DNA of 49,735 nucleotides, taken from NCBI RefSeq assembly GCF_014640435.1, contig NZ_BMGY01000035.1, forward strand, positions 1-49,735, given 5' to 3'. Under the pieces are notes generated by a model. It searched no databases. It was given only the letters and a program-made list of their open reading frames with translations, and was not told the DNA's origin. Made by a program: the position numbers and the translations under genes. The stretch comes from Hymenobacter frigidus (GTDB taxonomy: Bacteria; Bacteroidota; Bacteroidia; Cytophagales; Hymenobacteraceae). Shown here piece after piece: positions 41,947-49,735 of this stretch (positions are counted from its first letter, which is position 1; each line of letters opens with the position of its first letter).

Positions 41947-42360
41947 TTATTCGTCCATCTGTGCCGCTAACCACGTCAAAAACTCCTCTAATGACTGGCC
42001 CCGGAAGGTGGCCGGCTCCTCCATGGTCATGCCGATGAAGGGGAACTCATGGATAAAGCCGGAACGGCGCTCAAAGGCATAGGCCGTGCCACCTCCATCA
42101 GACCCAAAAATGGTAAATCCGGGGGTGAACTCCGCTACATGGTAGTCTTCGTTGGCTTGCCAGACTTCTGCCGGCTCCCATAAATCTAGGTAGGCCGTTC
42201 CCACTTCGCCCGCACCGCCCTGATAACGGGCAAAGGCCTGCAGGTAGTCGGACGGCGCTTGGCCGTTCTGGTGCACAAACACTTCCGGGGAGAAGGGAAC
42301 GATTTCAGGCCGTAGCTCCAATGGAATGGCTAAGAGAAGGGCGTCCAGTTTAGCTGTCAT
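41947..42360 (-). CDS. SMI1/KNR4-family protein (putative immunity protein)
   Basis: The 137 residues show the SMI1/KNR4 (SUKH) pattern: YLQAFARYQGGAGEVGTAYL, DLWEPAEVWQANEDYHV, FTPGFTIFGSDGGGTAYAFE, FPFIGMTMEEPATFRGQSLE followed by EFLTWLAAQ. Bacterial members are mostly immunity proteins against nuclease and other polymorphic toxins. No partner toxin is encoded in the window. The ATG at 42360 was chosen at the start of the conserved helix; an earlier in-frame start adds nine residues. It lies in the zone with other immunity-like genes. Confidence 0.85.
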   Translation of the reverse strand: MTAKLDALLLAIPLELRPEIVPFSPEVFVHQNGQAPSDYLQAFARYQGGAGEVGTAYLDLWEPAEVWQANEDYHVAEFTPGFTIFGSDGGGTAYAFERRSGFIHEFPFIGMTMEEPATFRGQSLEEFLTWLAAQMDE

Positions 42361-42408
42361 AGGAAGGGTATCACAAGTAGCCGGCAAGAAGCACTCGTTT
42401 ACAGAAAC

Positions 42409-42447
42409 GGTCCCAAGCTAAACGCGGCCCGTTCAAAGAAAGGAGCG
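42409..42447. repeat. 39-bp intergenic repeat, copy 2
   Basis: The partner of 37833-37871 (34 of 39 identical). It ends one base before the inverted-repeat element at 42449. Confidence 0.75.
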
Positions 42448-42448
42448 T

Positions 42449-42594
42449 GGCTGTTGCAGAACTCGGCAAACAGCTCAAAATGAGCCCACGTCAGATTAAG
42501 CAATGGTGCAAAAAGTCTGTCCCATCACATTGCTGGCCTGCTTCACGCTCTAAATGACCTATCTGCCGAGTCAAATCTGAGTTCTGCAACAGCC
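42449..42594. mobile_element. 146-bp inverted-repeat element (MITE or IS deletion remnant)
   Basis: Perfect 16-bp ends, GGCTGTTGCAGAACTC at 42449-42464 and its complement at 42579-42594. The GGCTGTTGCA start recalls ends of IS5/IS1182-type elements, which is from memory. The interior codes for nothing convincing. No target duplication is evident. Confidence 0.65.
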
Positions 42595-42599
42595 TCGAC

Positions 42600-42985
42600 C
42601 GTTTTGTTGTACACATGATATTTCGCTTTCTGGAAGGGCTTATTCGTTTGCACCAGCAGCCAACGTATCCAGGTACGCCTGGATGTGCGGCAAGGCCATT
42701 CCCTTTGTCATGTCCAGTACCGCCAGCACGGCATCGGTGTGCGCGGCAAACAGCGCAAACCACAGGCACTCCTCGACATCGTCGTGCCATGTGGCGGCAA
42801 TTGCTCCAGCCAATTGCGGTCCGTGCCGTACTCGACCAGGGACACCGTTCGCTTGTTAATTCCCATCGCTTGCACGCGAACGTACAACACCATGCGGTCG
42901 ACCCTTTGCTGCCATTCCTCTGCTAGTCGAACCGTTTCCCTGTCCTTGCCCTCTTCCACGCGCTGCTGTGCAAATGACCCTCGAC
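42600..42985 (-). pseudogene. Unknown protein gene, frameshifted
   Basis: One frame reads DRETVRLAEEWQQRVDRMVL, then YVRVQAMGINKRTVSLVEYG and TDRNWLEQLPPHG; near 42790 another frame continues VEECLWFALFAAHTDAVLAV and LDMTKGMALPHIQAYLDTLA, then a stop. The two halves fit as one alpha-helical protein of about 115 residues interrupted by a frameshift. I do not recognise the family. Confidence 0.45.
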
Positions 42986-43224
42986 GTCCCGGATTATTCT
43001 TCCGAAACCGGCTTTCGAGCGCGCTGGGCAAGAAACTTCAAAATCAGCGTCACCCTCGAAGCCGGGGCCGTTTGCCTCCGCGGCAATCAAGCCGAATTGC
43101 GCGCTCCGGCCAACCATTTACTGAACCTCACCAAAAATCCGTGCCCGTGGGAAGTCACCTGCATTTAGACGCGCACAATTGCCTGGAGGAAGGTTTGGTC
43201 GAGTCAATCCTGATACGGGACTAG
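42968..43224 (+). pseudogene. Imm32-like immunity protein, frameshifted
   Basis: The first frame reads MTLDVPDYSSETGFRARWAR, then GAVCLRGNQAELRAPANHLL and NLTKNP. At the A5 run near 43130 the frame changes, and the other frame continues VPVGSHLHLDAHNCLEEGLV and ILIRD to a stop. Together (about 85 residues) this resembles Imm32-type immunity proteins with an H-x-H-L-D and EEGS/LVELI end. One lost or gained A would restore the frame, so a sequencing error is possible. Confidence 0.55.
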
Positions 43225-43258
43225 ACGGCCCCGTATCGGAGTAGCGGAAACCCTGCAC

Positions 43259-43654
43259 TTGAAAGACCCCAAGGGCAAGGAGCCGGAGCTGTTCCAGAAC
43301 ATCAGCCAGCTCAGGGCCCGGGTGCTCAACATCGCCGTGCGCCAGGTCAGCGAGCACACCGGCCTCGAGATTGATTACCAATTACTCGAGGAGGGGCGGG
43401 CCCACGACGCGGTGCGCTTCACCGGTGCCCGCCAGCAGCCCCAGCAGCTGCCCATTCCCTTCGAGCAGCCCGCCGAGGACGCCCGGGCTTTCTCGGCTCG
43501 GCAGCACCTGTCGGCCTTGGGCATCACCCAGCCCCAGCTGGTGGCCACCATTCTCGGCGACCCCAAGCACCTGGACCAACTGTTCAAGTTCACCAACCAG
43601 CTGAAAACCGATGAGGTGAAAGCCACCAAGAATCCGGGCGAGCTGTTTTTGTAA
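43259..43654 (+). pseudogene. Rep_3-type plasmid replication initiator, C-terminal part
   Basis: The 131 readable residues (KDPKGKEPELFQNISQLRAR, VLNIAVRQVSEHTGLEIDYQ, GRAHDAVRFTGAR, LGITQPQLVATILGDPKHL, VKATKNPGELFL) match the second winged-helix domain and tail of Rep_3 (RepB/RepA) initiators, which bind iterons at plasmid origins. The N-terminal winged helix is missing; the frame has no real start (TTG at 43259). No iteron array was seen within 500 bases on either side. It is probably a relict of an integrated plasmid. Confidence 0.7.
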
Positions 43655-44142
43655 ATCTGCGGGCTGCGATGAGCACAGGGGTTTCGTTGCAACGGGGCGA
43701 GAGGTGGAAAGGGCGGTGCCCCAAACAGCAGGATGGTTGAATCAGAGATTTTTATCCTTCGGTGGGCGGCCCGGATGCGCCTATTCAACTTGGCCGGTGA
43801 GGCCCCCACTGCCTTCGTTGGTTGGGATTCTGCTCCGCCCACTCACTCTCGGCAAATCATTCCGGTGCACTTTAATGGCGCTACGGTTAGATGCCACTGC
43901 CGAGCGGCCCATTCGTCCCTTGGCCCGCCCCCGGGCTTCGTCCGCCCCGTGACTTATTGAATTAATCTTGTTTCGCACGGTCTTATTGCTTGGCTTGGGA
44001 GGCGCGCTCCGGTGAACCCGCTTATAGTTCGTGAAGAAGTTAGCAAGCCGAACGATAATGCCTTAGCTTTGGGCGGGGCAACGCGGCGGCGGGCGTCCTG
44101 CACTTTTTTCCCTATCATCTTTTCCTTATTAAGTACCATTAC
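43655..44142. other. Intergenic region before the nuclease gene
   Basis: No gene, iterons or AT-rich origin-like box were recognised. The short region before 44143 (ATCTTTTCCTTATTAAGTAC) is AT-rich and probably the nuclease gene leader. Confidence 0.45.
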
Positions 44143-45024
44143 ATGGCATCATTCACTACCCGCTTGGGCACGCTGGCCGTGCTCGCCGCCCTGGCCACCT
44201 CCTGCGCCAAGGACACCCAAAACGTCCCGGCGACCCCCACGGCGGCCGTGGTGACGCAGGACGCGACCCGCGACGGGCACCTGGCCCTGGGCAACCCCAG
44301 CGGGGCGGTGGCCGACCCGTACTACTACTGGAACTACCTGCTCACCAAGCCCCAGTTCGTCATGTCCTACCACCGCGACCGGGGCGTGCCCAACTGGGTG
44401 AGCTGGCACCTGAGCAGCGCCTGGCTCGGCAGCACCCCCCGGCAGGACAACTTCTCGTCCGACGCGTCCCTGCCCACGGGCTGGTACCGGGTCACCAGCA
44501 CTAGCTACACCGGCTCGGGCTTTGACCGCGGGCACTTGTGCCCCTCGGCCGACCGCACCGGCTCGGTGGAAGACAACTCGGCCACGTTCAAGATGACGAA
44601 CATGATGCCCCAGGCCCCGCGCAACAACCAGCAAACCTGGGCCGGGCTCGAGAACTACTGCCGCACGCTCGTCGGCCAGGGCTACGAGCTCTACGTCATC
44701 GCCGGCTCCTACGGCAAGGGCGGCACGGGCTCCAACGGCTACTTAACCACGCTCGACGCCGGCCGCGTGACGGTGCCCAACCGCTGCTGGAAGGTGGTCG
44801 TGGTGCTGCCCGAAGGCTCTTCCGACGCCGGCCGGGTGACCACCAGCACCCGCGTGATTGCCATCAACACGCCCAACGACAACGCGCTCGACGCCAACTG
44901 GGGCGTGTACCGCACCAGCGTCGACGCCATCGAAGCGGCCACGGGCTACAACGTCCTCTCGGCCGTGTCCACGGCCGTACAGGACGTGGTCGAGGCCCGC
45001 GTCGACGCCGGGCCGACCAGCTGA
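44143..45024 (+). CDS. DNA/RNA non-specific endonuclease (NucA/NUC1 type), lipoprotein
   Basis: This 293-residue protein has a lipoprotein signal (LAVLAALATSC, Cys21). The nuclease domain shows PQFVMSYHRDRGVPNWVSWH, then the active-site motif GFDRGHLCPSADR with His131 as general base, and the metal-binding Asn region FKMTNMMPQAPRNNQQTW, followed by YVIAGSYGKGGTGSNGYL. This is the beta-beta-alpha-metal endonuclease family (Serratia/NucA/EndoG-like), cutting DNA and RNA without sequence preference, typically to use extracellular nucleic acid. It is anchored in the outer membrane or periplasm. The gene is complete, with the ATG at 44143 and a 50-bp palindromic terminator about 145 bases after its stop. 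Confidence 0.93.
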   Translation: MASFTTRLGTLAVLAALATSCAKDTQNVPATPTAAVVTQDATRDGHLALGNPSGAVADPYYYWNYLLTKPQFVMSYHRDRGVPNWVSWHLSSAWLGSTPRQDNFSSDASLPTGWYRVTSTSYTGSGFDRGHLCPSADRTGSVEDNSATFKMTNMMPQAPRNNQQTWAGLENYCRTLVGQGYELYVIAGSYGKGGTGSNGYLTTLDAGRVTVPNRCWKVVVVLPEGSSDAGRVTTSTRVIAINTPNDNALDANWGVYRTSVDAIEAATGYNVLSAVSTAVQDVVEARVDAGPTS

Positions 45025-45168
45025 GGCGCCTCTCGGCCCGCGTACGGCGGCCCCTGGGTGGGGACCGGCTCTCGGGCCGGGAAGCAGAAGCCCCCGGCGC
45101 CGACGTTCGGTGAAGCACCCGGCCGTCGGCGCCCCGAGTTTTGAGACCGGCCGCTTGGCGAGGGGTGA

Positions 45169-45218
45169 CCCGAAAACGAAACGAGCGGGCCCATGGGCCC
45201 GCTCGTTTCGTTTTCGGG
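45169..45218. terminator. 50-bp perfect palindrome, terminator
   Basis: Two 25-bp arms meet at GGGCCCATGGGCCC without a loop; the outer parts read CCCGAAAACGAAACGAG and complement. It fits a bidirectional terminator, or a cruciform. Confidence 0.8.
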
Positions 45219-45345
45219 CGGGCCGTTCACTGGCCGCTTCCCTTTTGGCGGCCGCTGCTTCCCCACACAGCAGGAAACGCATGGTTGATGAGAAAAAGGC
45301 AAGGCCATTGCCTTTTCAGTGTACTGGTCCTGCTCCTCCGGCCGG

Positions 45346-45624
45346 GGGACGCGTAACGCTGGGGCTGCGGGAGTGCCCCAACTGGGTGCTGCTCACGATT
45401 AAGGAGATGGGCCCAGGCGTTCCTGAAGCGCTGCCAGCCGGCTTGTTCGGGAGGTTCAACCCGTCGGTCCGCTCGAGCGTGGGCGGCGAAACGAGCACGG
45501 GACTTGGCCTTTTTATCACCAAGCAGATAGGGTAGCAGCACCGCGGCAAACGGTGGGTGGAAAGCCCGCAGGGCAAAGGCCCCTGCTTTACTGTGGAGCT
45601 GCACCGAGCCACCCGCACCAGCAA
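45346..45624 (+). pseudogene. Histidine kinase, C-terminal ATPase-domain fragment
   Basis: The frame reads VTLGLRECPNWVLLTIKEMG, then PEALPAGLFGRFNPSVRSSV, GETSTGLGLFITKQIG, stop, QHRGKRWVESPQGKGPCFTV. These are the N, F and G2 boxes (TGLGLFI) of a HATPase_c domain. The upstream sensor and dimerisation domains are missing, and a TAG at 45533-45535 interrupts the end. It is a relict. Confidence 0.75.
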
Positions 45625-45886
45625 CGGCGAAACGCTAACGCCAGCCGCTGTCCATCCTACTGGCTTACTGGAGCAGCTGAAGATTGAGCCCGCACCATGG
45701 CAAACAAGTTCTCCTCGGACACCTAGAGCACCCAGGCGAGCTGCCGCAGCGCGCCTACGGTGCAGGTGCCCGGTGCGGGTATCATCGGCGCGGGCCGATA
45801 CCTCCCCGGCTTCCACGATGCGCTTGCGGGTGCCCGCTACTTCCAGCAGTTTGGCCAGTGAAGCCGGGTGGTGAACCCGGGGCGGG

Positions 45887-46228
45887 CTAGTCAGGGGTTC
45901 GGTGAAGCGAAGGAAGCACGAGCAGAACGCCCGCCACCAGCCCGCCCCAGGTGCCGTGCAGCAGCCGGCCGATGTAAGTAGCCAGCTGTTGCGCCGCGGG
46001 CCCAGGTAGCAGCATGCAGTGGTTGACCGCGTGCAGAAACTTGACGTCGGCAATCCCGCGCTTCTGCTCCACCAGCACCGTGTGCCTGATGGCAATCTGC
46101 CCGGCCGGGCCGCCGGAACTGATGAGGCCAAACCGGAGCGAAAAGCGCAGGGCTTCGGCAAGCGTGGGCTTGGTGCCAGCGAAGTGGACTGACTCCTTAT
46201 TTTTCCCGGTCACGCCGACCAGCCGCAT
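45887..46228 (-). pseudogene. chrA: Chromate transporter ChrA, N-terminal fragment
   Basis: Residues 25-105 of this frame read LAEALRFSLRFGLISSGGPA, GQIAIRHTVLVEQKRGIADV, FLHAVNHCMLLPGPAAQQLA and TYIGRLLHGTWGGLVAGVLL. This is the conserved first half of ChrA (CHR family), which normally has GPEAQQLA and continues for about 390 residues. Here the similarity ends at LVLPSLHRTPD, so about three quarters are missing. It cannot transport chromate. An unrecognised open frame follows on the same strand. Confidence 0.8.
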
Positions 46229-46461
46229 CAGCCGCTCCGCTCAAGGCAGCCGGTCAACCTGGGAACGCGCACAGCCTGTTCCTGGAATAAACGAGGGTCG
46301 GGGTTTCGCGCTGCCCAGCAGCAGGTCAGGGTCGCATGCCCGGTTCACTCCGGGAATGCGTGCTTCCGTTGCCTTTCAACGCGCAGCTTAACAGAGAGCA
46401 AGAAAAAGTTACAAAGCCGCAATTAAAGCCGCAATTATCGATTGGTTAGCCGCAACGAAAA
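46229..46461. other. Intergenic, no gene seen
   Basis: It contains a perfect tandem pair of AAAGCCGCAATT (46413-46424 and 46425-46436) near the terminator; no gene was recognised. Confidence 0.5.
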
Positions 46462-46505
46462 GGCCCGCACCAGGCCCCGCGCAATCGCGGGGCCTGGTGC
46501 GGGCC
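46462..46505. terminator. Terminator hairpin after the subtilisin gene
   Basis: Perfect 20-bp arms (46462-46481 and 46486-46505), GGCCCGCACCAGGCCCCGCG and its complement, with loop CAAT. It lies 38 bases past the S8 gene stop on the minus strand. Confidence 0.85.
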
Positions 46506-46542
46506 AGCAAGCTCGCAGCGGAGCGCCGGTGGCAATTCGCCG

Positions 46543-47949
<1,407 letters not shown>

Positions 47950-47964
47950 AAAGGACGAGTGGGT

Positions 47965-48044
47965 TGAAACGGTTGAAATTGAATTAGAACGATTAAAATT
48001 GGGGTGAAACAGTTAAAATTGGAGCGAAACGGTTAAAATTGGAA
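47965..48044. repeat. Four 20-bp repeats in the leader of the S8 peptidase gene
   Basis: The units start at 47965, 47985, 48005 and 48025 with an exact 20-bp period; the consensus is NGAAACGGTTAAAATTGGRN. The first two copies differ at a few places. They lie in the expected leader, 16 bases before the start codon. Two full helix turns per unit would suit an array of protein-binding sites. Confidence 0.85.
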
Positions 48045-48457
48045 ATAGAATGCCCTAATGTATGAGTAATTTGTAATACCCGCAGCAAACGAGCAACGAT
48101 ACGCGTGTCGCTTGCCGGGCCGGCGGGCGATAATGCCCTCCGGCTGCCACCACTTGCCCGCCGGGTCAGCACACTTTGCTGAAATTCAGGCAGGGCCCCC
48201 AAGGCCCCGGGGAGGAAACGTCTGCACGTGCTCGAACGCCCGCGGCGGACCCTTGACGTCTTGGCCGCGCCAGAGGCCAACGGTCCTTGCTCAAGTAGAA
48301 GTCGTTGTTGCGGGTGCTGGTCGTGTGAGGGGCCCCAGGTGCCGGAGCGCAATCGGCGCGTCGGGGAACGCCGGGTTGACGACCGGGAAGGGGGCGGGTA
48401 CATGTTAACGGGGCCGTGGGGGGTGAGCAGGCCCAATTCCTGCGCTGTTCGGTGTGG
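48045..48457. other. Region without a recognised gene
   Basis: Between the repeat array and the kinase fragment. Frames on both strands are open but show no family character. It may be old coding debris downstream of the kinase. Confidence 0.4.
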
Positions 48458-48738
48458 CTAGCCCACCACTTTCCGTCCTTTTGGGCGGTCACCGCCCGGT
48501 CCAGTTGTTACGGGCGGAAAGGTGAGCAGGAAAGACGAGCCCAGCCCCTCGATGGAATTGACTTCGAGGCCGATGCCGTGCAAATCGGCAATGGTGTGCA
48601 CAATGGACAAGCCCAGGTCATAGCTGTCGGGGTCGGTGCTGCCGCCTTTGTCGAAGCGGTGGAACAGGCGGGGCAGCTGCTCCTTGCCGATGCCGAGGCC
48701 CGTGTCCCGAATTTCGAGGACGTAGCCGGCTGTCTTGT
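48458..48738 (-). pseudogene. Histidine kinase, C-terminal ATPase-domain fragment
   Basis: On the minus strand the frame reads DKTAGYVLEIRDTGLGIGKE, then QLPRLFHRFDKGGSTDPDSY, DLGLSIVHTIADLHGIGLEV, NSIEGLGSSFLLTFPP, and stops at 48458. These are the G1, F and G2 boxes of HATPase_c. The first Gly of the usual GLGLSIV is Asp here. The start of the gene is cut off by the IS3-family element from about 48740. Confidence 0.8.
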
Positions 48739-48772
48739 CCGGCTATGCGTTGACACTTTTCCGAAAGATGTC

Positions 48773-49213
48773 ATGCAAAACCCCTCTGAGCCGCGCGTGC
48801 GGCGTAGTCAATGTGACTACAGTTTGCCCTTTAAGCTGGCCGTGGTGGGCGAAGTCGGCCGCGGCGAGCTGAGCTACAAACAAGCCCAGCGGCGCTACGG
48901 CATCCAAGGCCGGAGCACGGTGCTGAGCTGGTGCCGACGCTACGCCAGCCAGTTCGTAACTTTTCAGGCCGGTGGGTCCACCTCCCCCGTCGGCACGCAC
49001 GCCGTGGACCCGACCCCGGAGCAGCGCATCAAGCGGTTGGAAACCGCCTTGCGCGAACAGAAAAAGCAGTATGAGAAGCAATTAAAAGACAGTACAGACC
49101 TGAATTTATTGCTGCGCACCATGTTGCAAGTGGTGGAGGAGGACCACGGTATCCCCTTGCCAAAAAAGTCTTTTCGCCGGCCGTTTCCCAGCTGGCGGAT
49201 GAAAAAAGACTAG
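48773..49213 (+). CDS. IS3-family transposase OrfA
   Basis: This 146-residue protein starts at the ATG at 48773 (MQNPSEPRVRRSQCDYS). The helix-turn-helix is FKLAVVGEVGRGELSYKQAQ and RRYGIQGRSTVLSWCRRYAS. A leucine-zipper-like helix follows (RIKRLETALREQKKQYEKQL). A longer open frame upstream belongs to the kinase debris and was rejected. Confidence 0.9.
   Translation: MQNPSEPRVRRSQCDYSLPFKLAVVGEVGRGELSYKQAQRRYGIQGRSTVLSWCRRYASQFVTFQAGGSTSPVGTHAVDPTPEQRIKRLETALREQKKQYEKQLKDSTDLNLLLRTMLQVVEEDHGIPLPKKSFRRPFPSWRMKKD
49162..49168 (+). promoter_or_regulatory. Programmed -1 frameshift site (A AAA AAG)
   Basis: The heptamer is in the right phase (CCA AAA AAG). Slipping back by one base leads straight into the OrfB frame (AAA AAA GTC TTT), as in many IS3-family elements that make an OrfAB fusion transposase. 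No downstream pseudoknot was worked out. Confidence 0.7.
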
Positions 49214-49735
49214 GCGTGGAGCGCAGCTGCCAGTTGTACGGCGTGAGCCGCCAGGGCTTCTACCAGCGTCGGCAGCGCCAGGCCCGCGCGGCCGCGCGGG
49301 CCGAGGCCGTGCTGGTGCACGTGCGGGCCGTCCGCACCAAACTGCCGCGCCTGGGCACGCGCAAGCTGCGGCACAAAATTGCCCCGCTGCTGCGCGTGCA
49401 GGGCGTAGCCTGCGGGCGCGATGCCTTGTTCACCCTGCTGCGCCAACACGGGCTCTTGATTGCCCCCAAGCGCAGCTACACGAAAACGACCGACTCGCAT
49501 CACCGCTTTCACTGCCACCCCAACGGGGTCAAGGACGCGCCCAAGCCCACGGCTCCCAACCAACTATGGGTCAGTGATATAACGTACTTGCCGACCCGCC
49601 AAGGCACGGTTTACCTGAGCCTGGTCACCGACGCGTTTTCCCGACGCATCGTCGGCCACCACGTCCACGCCAGCTTGCACACGGCCGGCTGCCTGGCCGC
49701 CCTGGACCGGGCCGTGCGCGGGGCCGGCCGGGCCG
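49169..49735 (+). CDS. IS3-family transposase OrfB, partial (runs off the window)
   Basis: In the -1 frame the protein reads FSPAVSQLADEKRLGVERSC, then QLYGVSRQGFYQRRQRQAR, LRHKIAPLLRVQGVACGRDA, TAPNQLWVSDITYLPTRQGT (first catalytic Asp) and YLSLVTDAFSRRIVGHHVHA. The second Asp and the Glu lie beyond the end. It starts by frameshifting from orfA rather than by its own good start codon. What can be seen is intact. Confidence 0.9.

Larger units (their letters stand above)
48740..49735 (+). mobile_element. IS3-family insertion sequence, left part (continues beyond the window)
   Basis: The left end lies close to 48740, where the kinase fragment stops; the likely terminal sequence includes TTGACACTTTTCCGAAAG. 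It carries orfA and the start of orfB with a -1 frameshift site between them. It differs from the two IS3-family copies at 1-460 and 6094-7397. The right end is outside the window. Confidence 0.85.

Noticed and set aside
42449..42594. Homeodomain-like peptide (GKQLKMSPRQIKQW) read inside the 146-bp element
   Set aside because: The frame stops after about 30 codons and has no start; resemblance over 14 residues is chance level.
32727..43654. Integron cassette array
   Set aside because: Genes face both directions, no integrase is seen, and no proper attC pairs (GTTRRRY/RYYYAAC with paired inner sites) were found at the borders.
48416..48772. Longer N-terminus for the IS3 OrfA at the right end
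   Set aside because: The upstream part of that open frame is the complement of the histidine kinase fragment and lies outside the element.

Overview
The window looks like accessory DNA from a high-GC member of the Bacteroidota, most likely Hymenobacter or a close relative. Supports are two proteins with type IX secretion (T9SS) sorting tails, Bacteroidota-type -7 promoter boxes (TAnnTTTG), a DUF5117-type metalloprotease, DUF2141 and DUF6799 proteins, and Cys-rich copper storage proteins. No rRNA, tRNA or CRISPR array was seen. It is unusually rich in insertion sequences, gene fragments and genes with stops or frameshifts, so it has been rearranged repeatedly. A plasmid-type Rep fragment near 43.4 kb suggests that part of it came from a plasmid.

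Layout. 1-7.4 kb: an IS3-family remnant, a complete catalase-peroxidase (katG), a Rieske plus FAD/NAD reductase fusion, fragments of a flavin monooxygenase and a Tn3 transposase, and a decayed IS3-family element. 7.4-11.5 kb (minus strand): a copper-handling operon of a DUF2231 membrane protein with a Met-rich tail, a multicopper oxidase fused to a CopB-like outer-membrane barrel, and a DUF2141 protein whose end is broken at the IS. 11.7-15.7 kb: SdhB and DUF488 debris, a cupin, a cytochrome b561-molybdopterin oxidoreductase fusion, a DUF2945 protein and a DUF2231-Rieske fusion. 15.9-24.7 kb: a dead glycosidase gene, small membrane and metal-associated proteins, a second oxidase-barrel fusion, a dead methyltransferase, a DUF6799 Met-rich protein, an HMA metallochaperone, a 16-Cys Csp-type copper protein and an AraC-type regulator. 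Taken together, 7.4-24.3 kb is a copper (and redox) island: soluble chaperone and storage proteins, periplasmic Met-rich binders, and two membrane-anchored cuprous oxidases. No copper pump (P-type ATPase or RND) lies in the window.

24.9-32.7 kb: an erythromycin-esterase-like gene cleanly split by an IS630-family element, a large zinc metalloprotease, and a secreted FG-GAP protein. 32.7-43.7 kb: many small unrelated genes (SUFU, DUF1493, Fic with a possible separate antitoxin, SMI1/KNR4, an Imm32-like remnant, lipoproteins) separated by long spacers with repeats and two MITE-like elements, plus the Rep fragment. This resembles an immunity/toxin accessory zone. 44-49.7 kb: a secreted NucA-type nuclease, histidine-kinase and chromate-transporter fragments, a subtilisin lipoprotein with an ordered 20-bp repeat array upstream, and an IS3-family element running off the end.

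Most notable: the two CopA-CopB-type fusions and their Met-rich DUF2231 partner; one identical 15-bp insert present three times beside catalytic codons of IS3 transposases; the convergent Fic pair with 19-bp repeats; and a 372-bp element with 58-bp inverted repeats.
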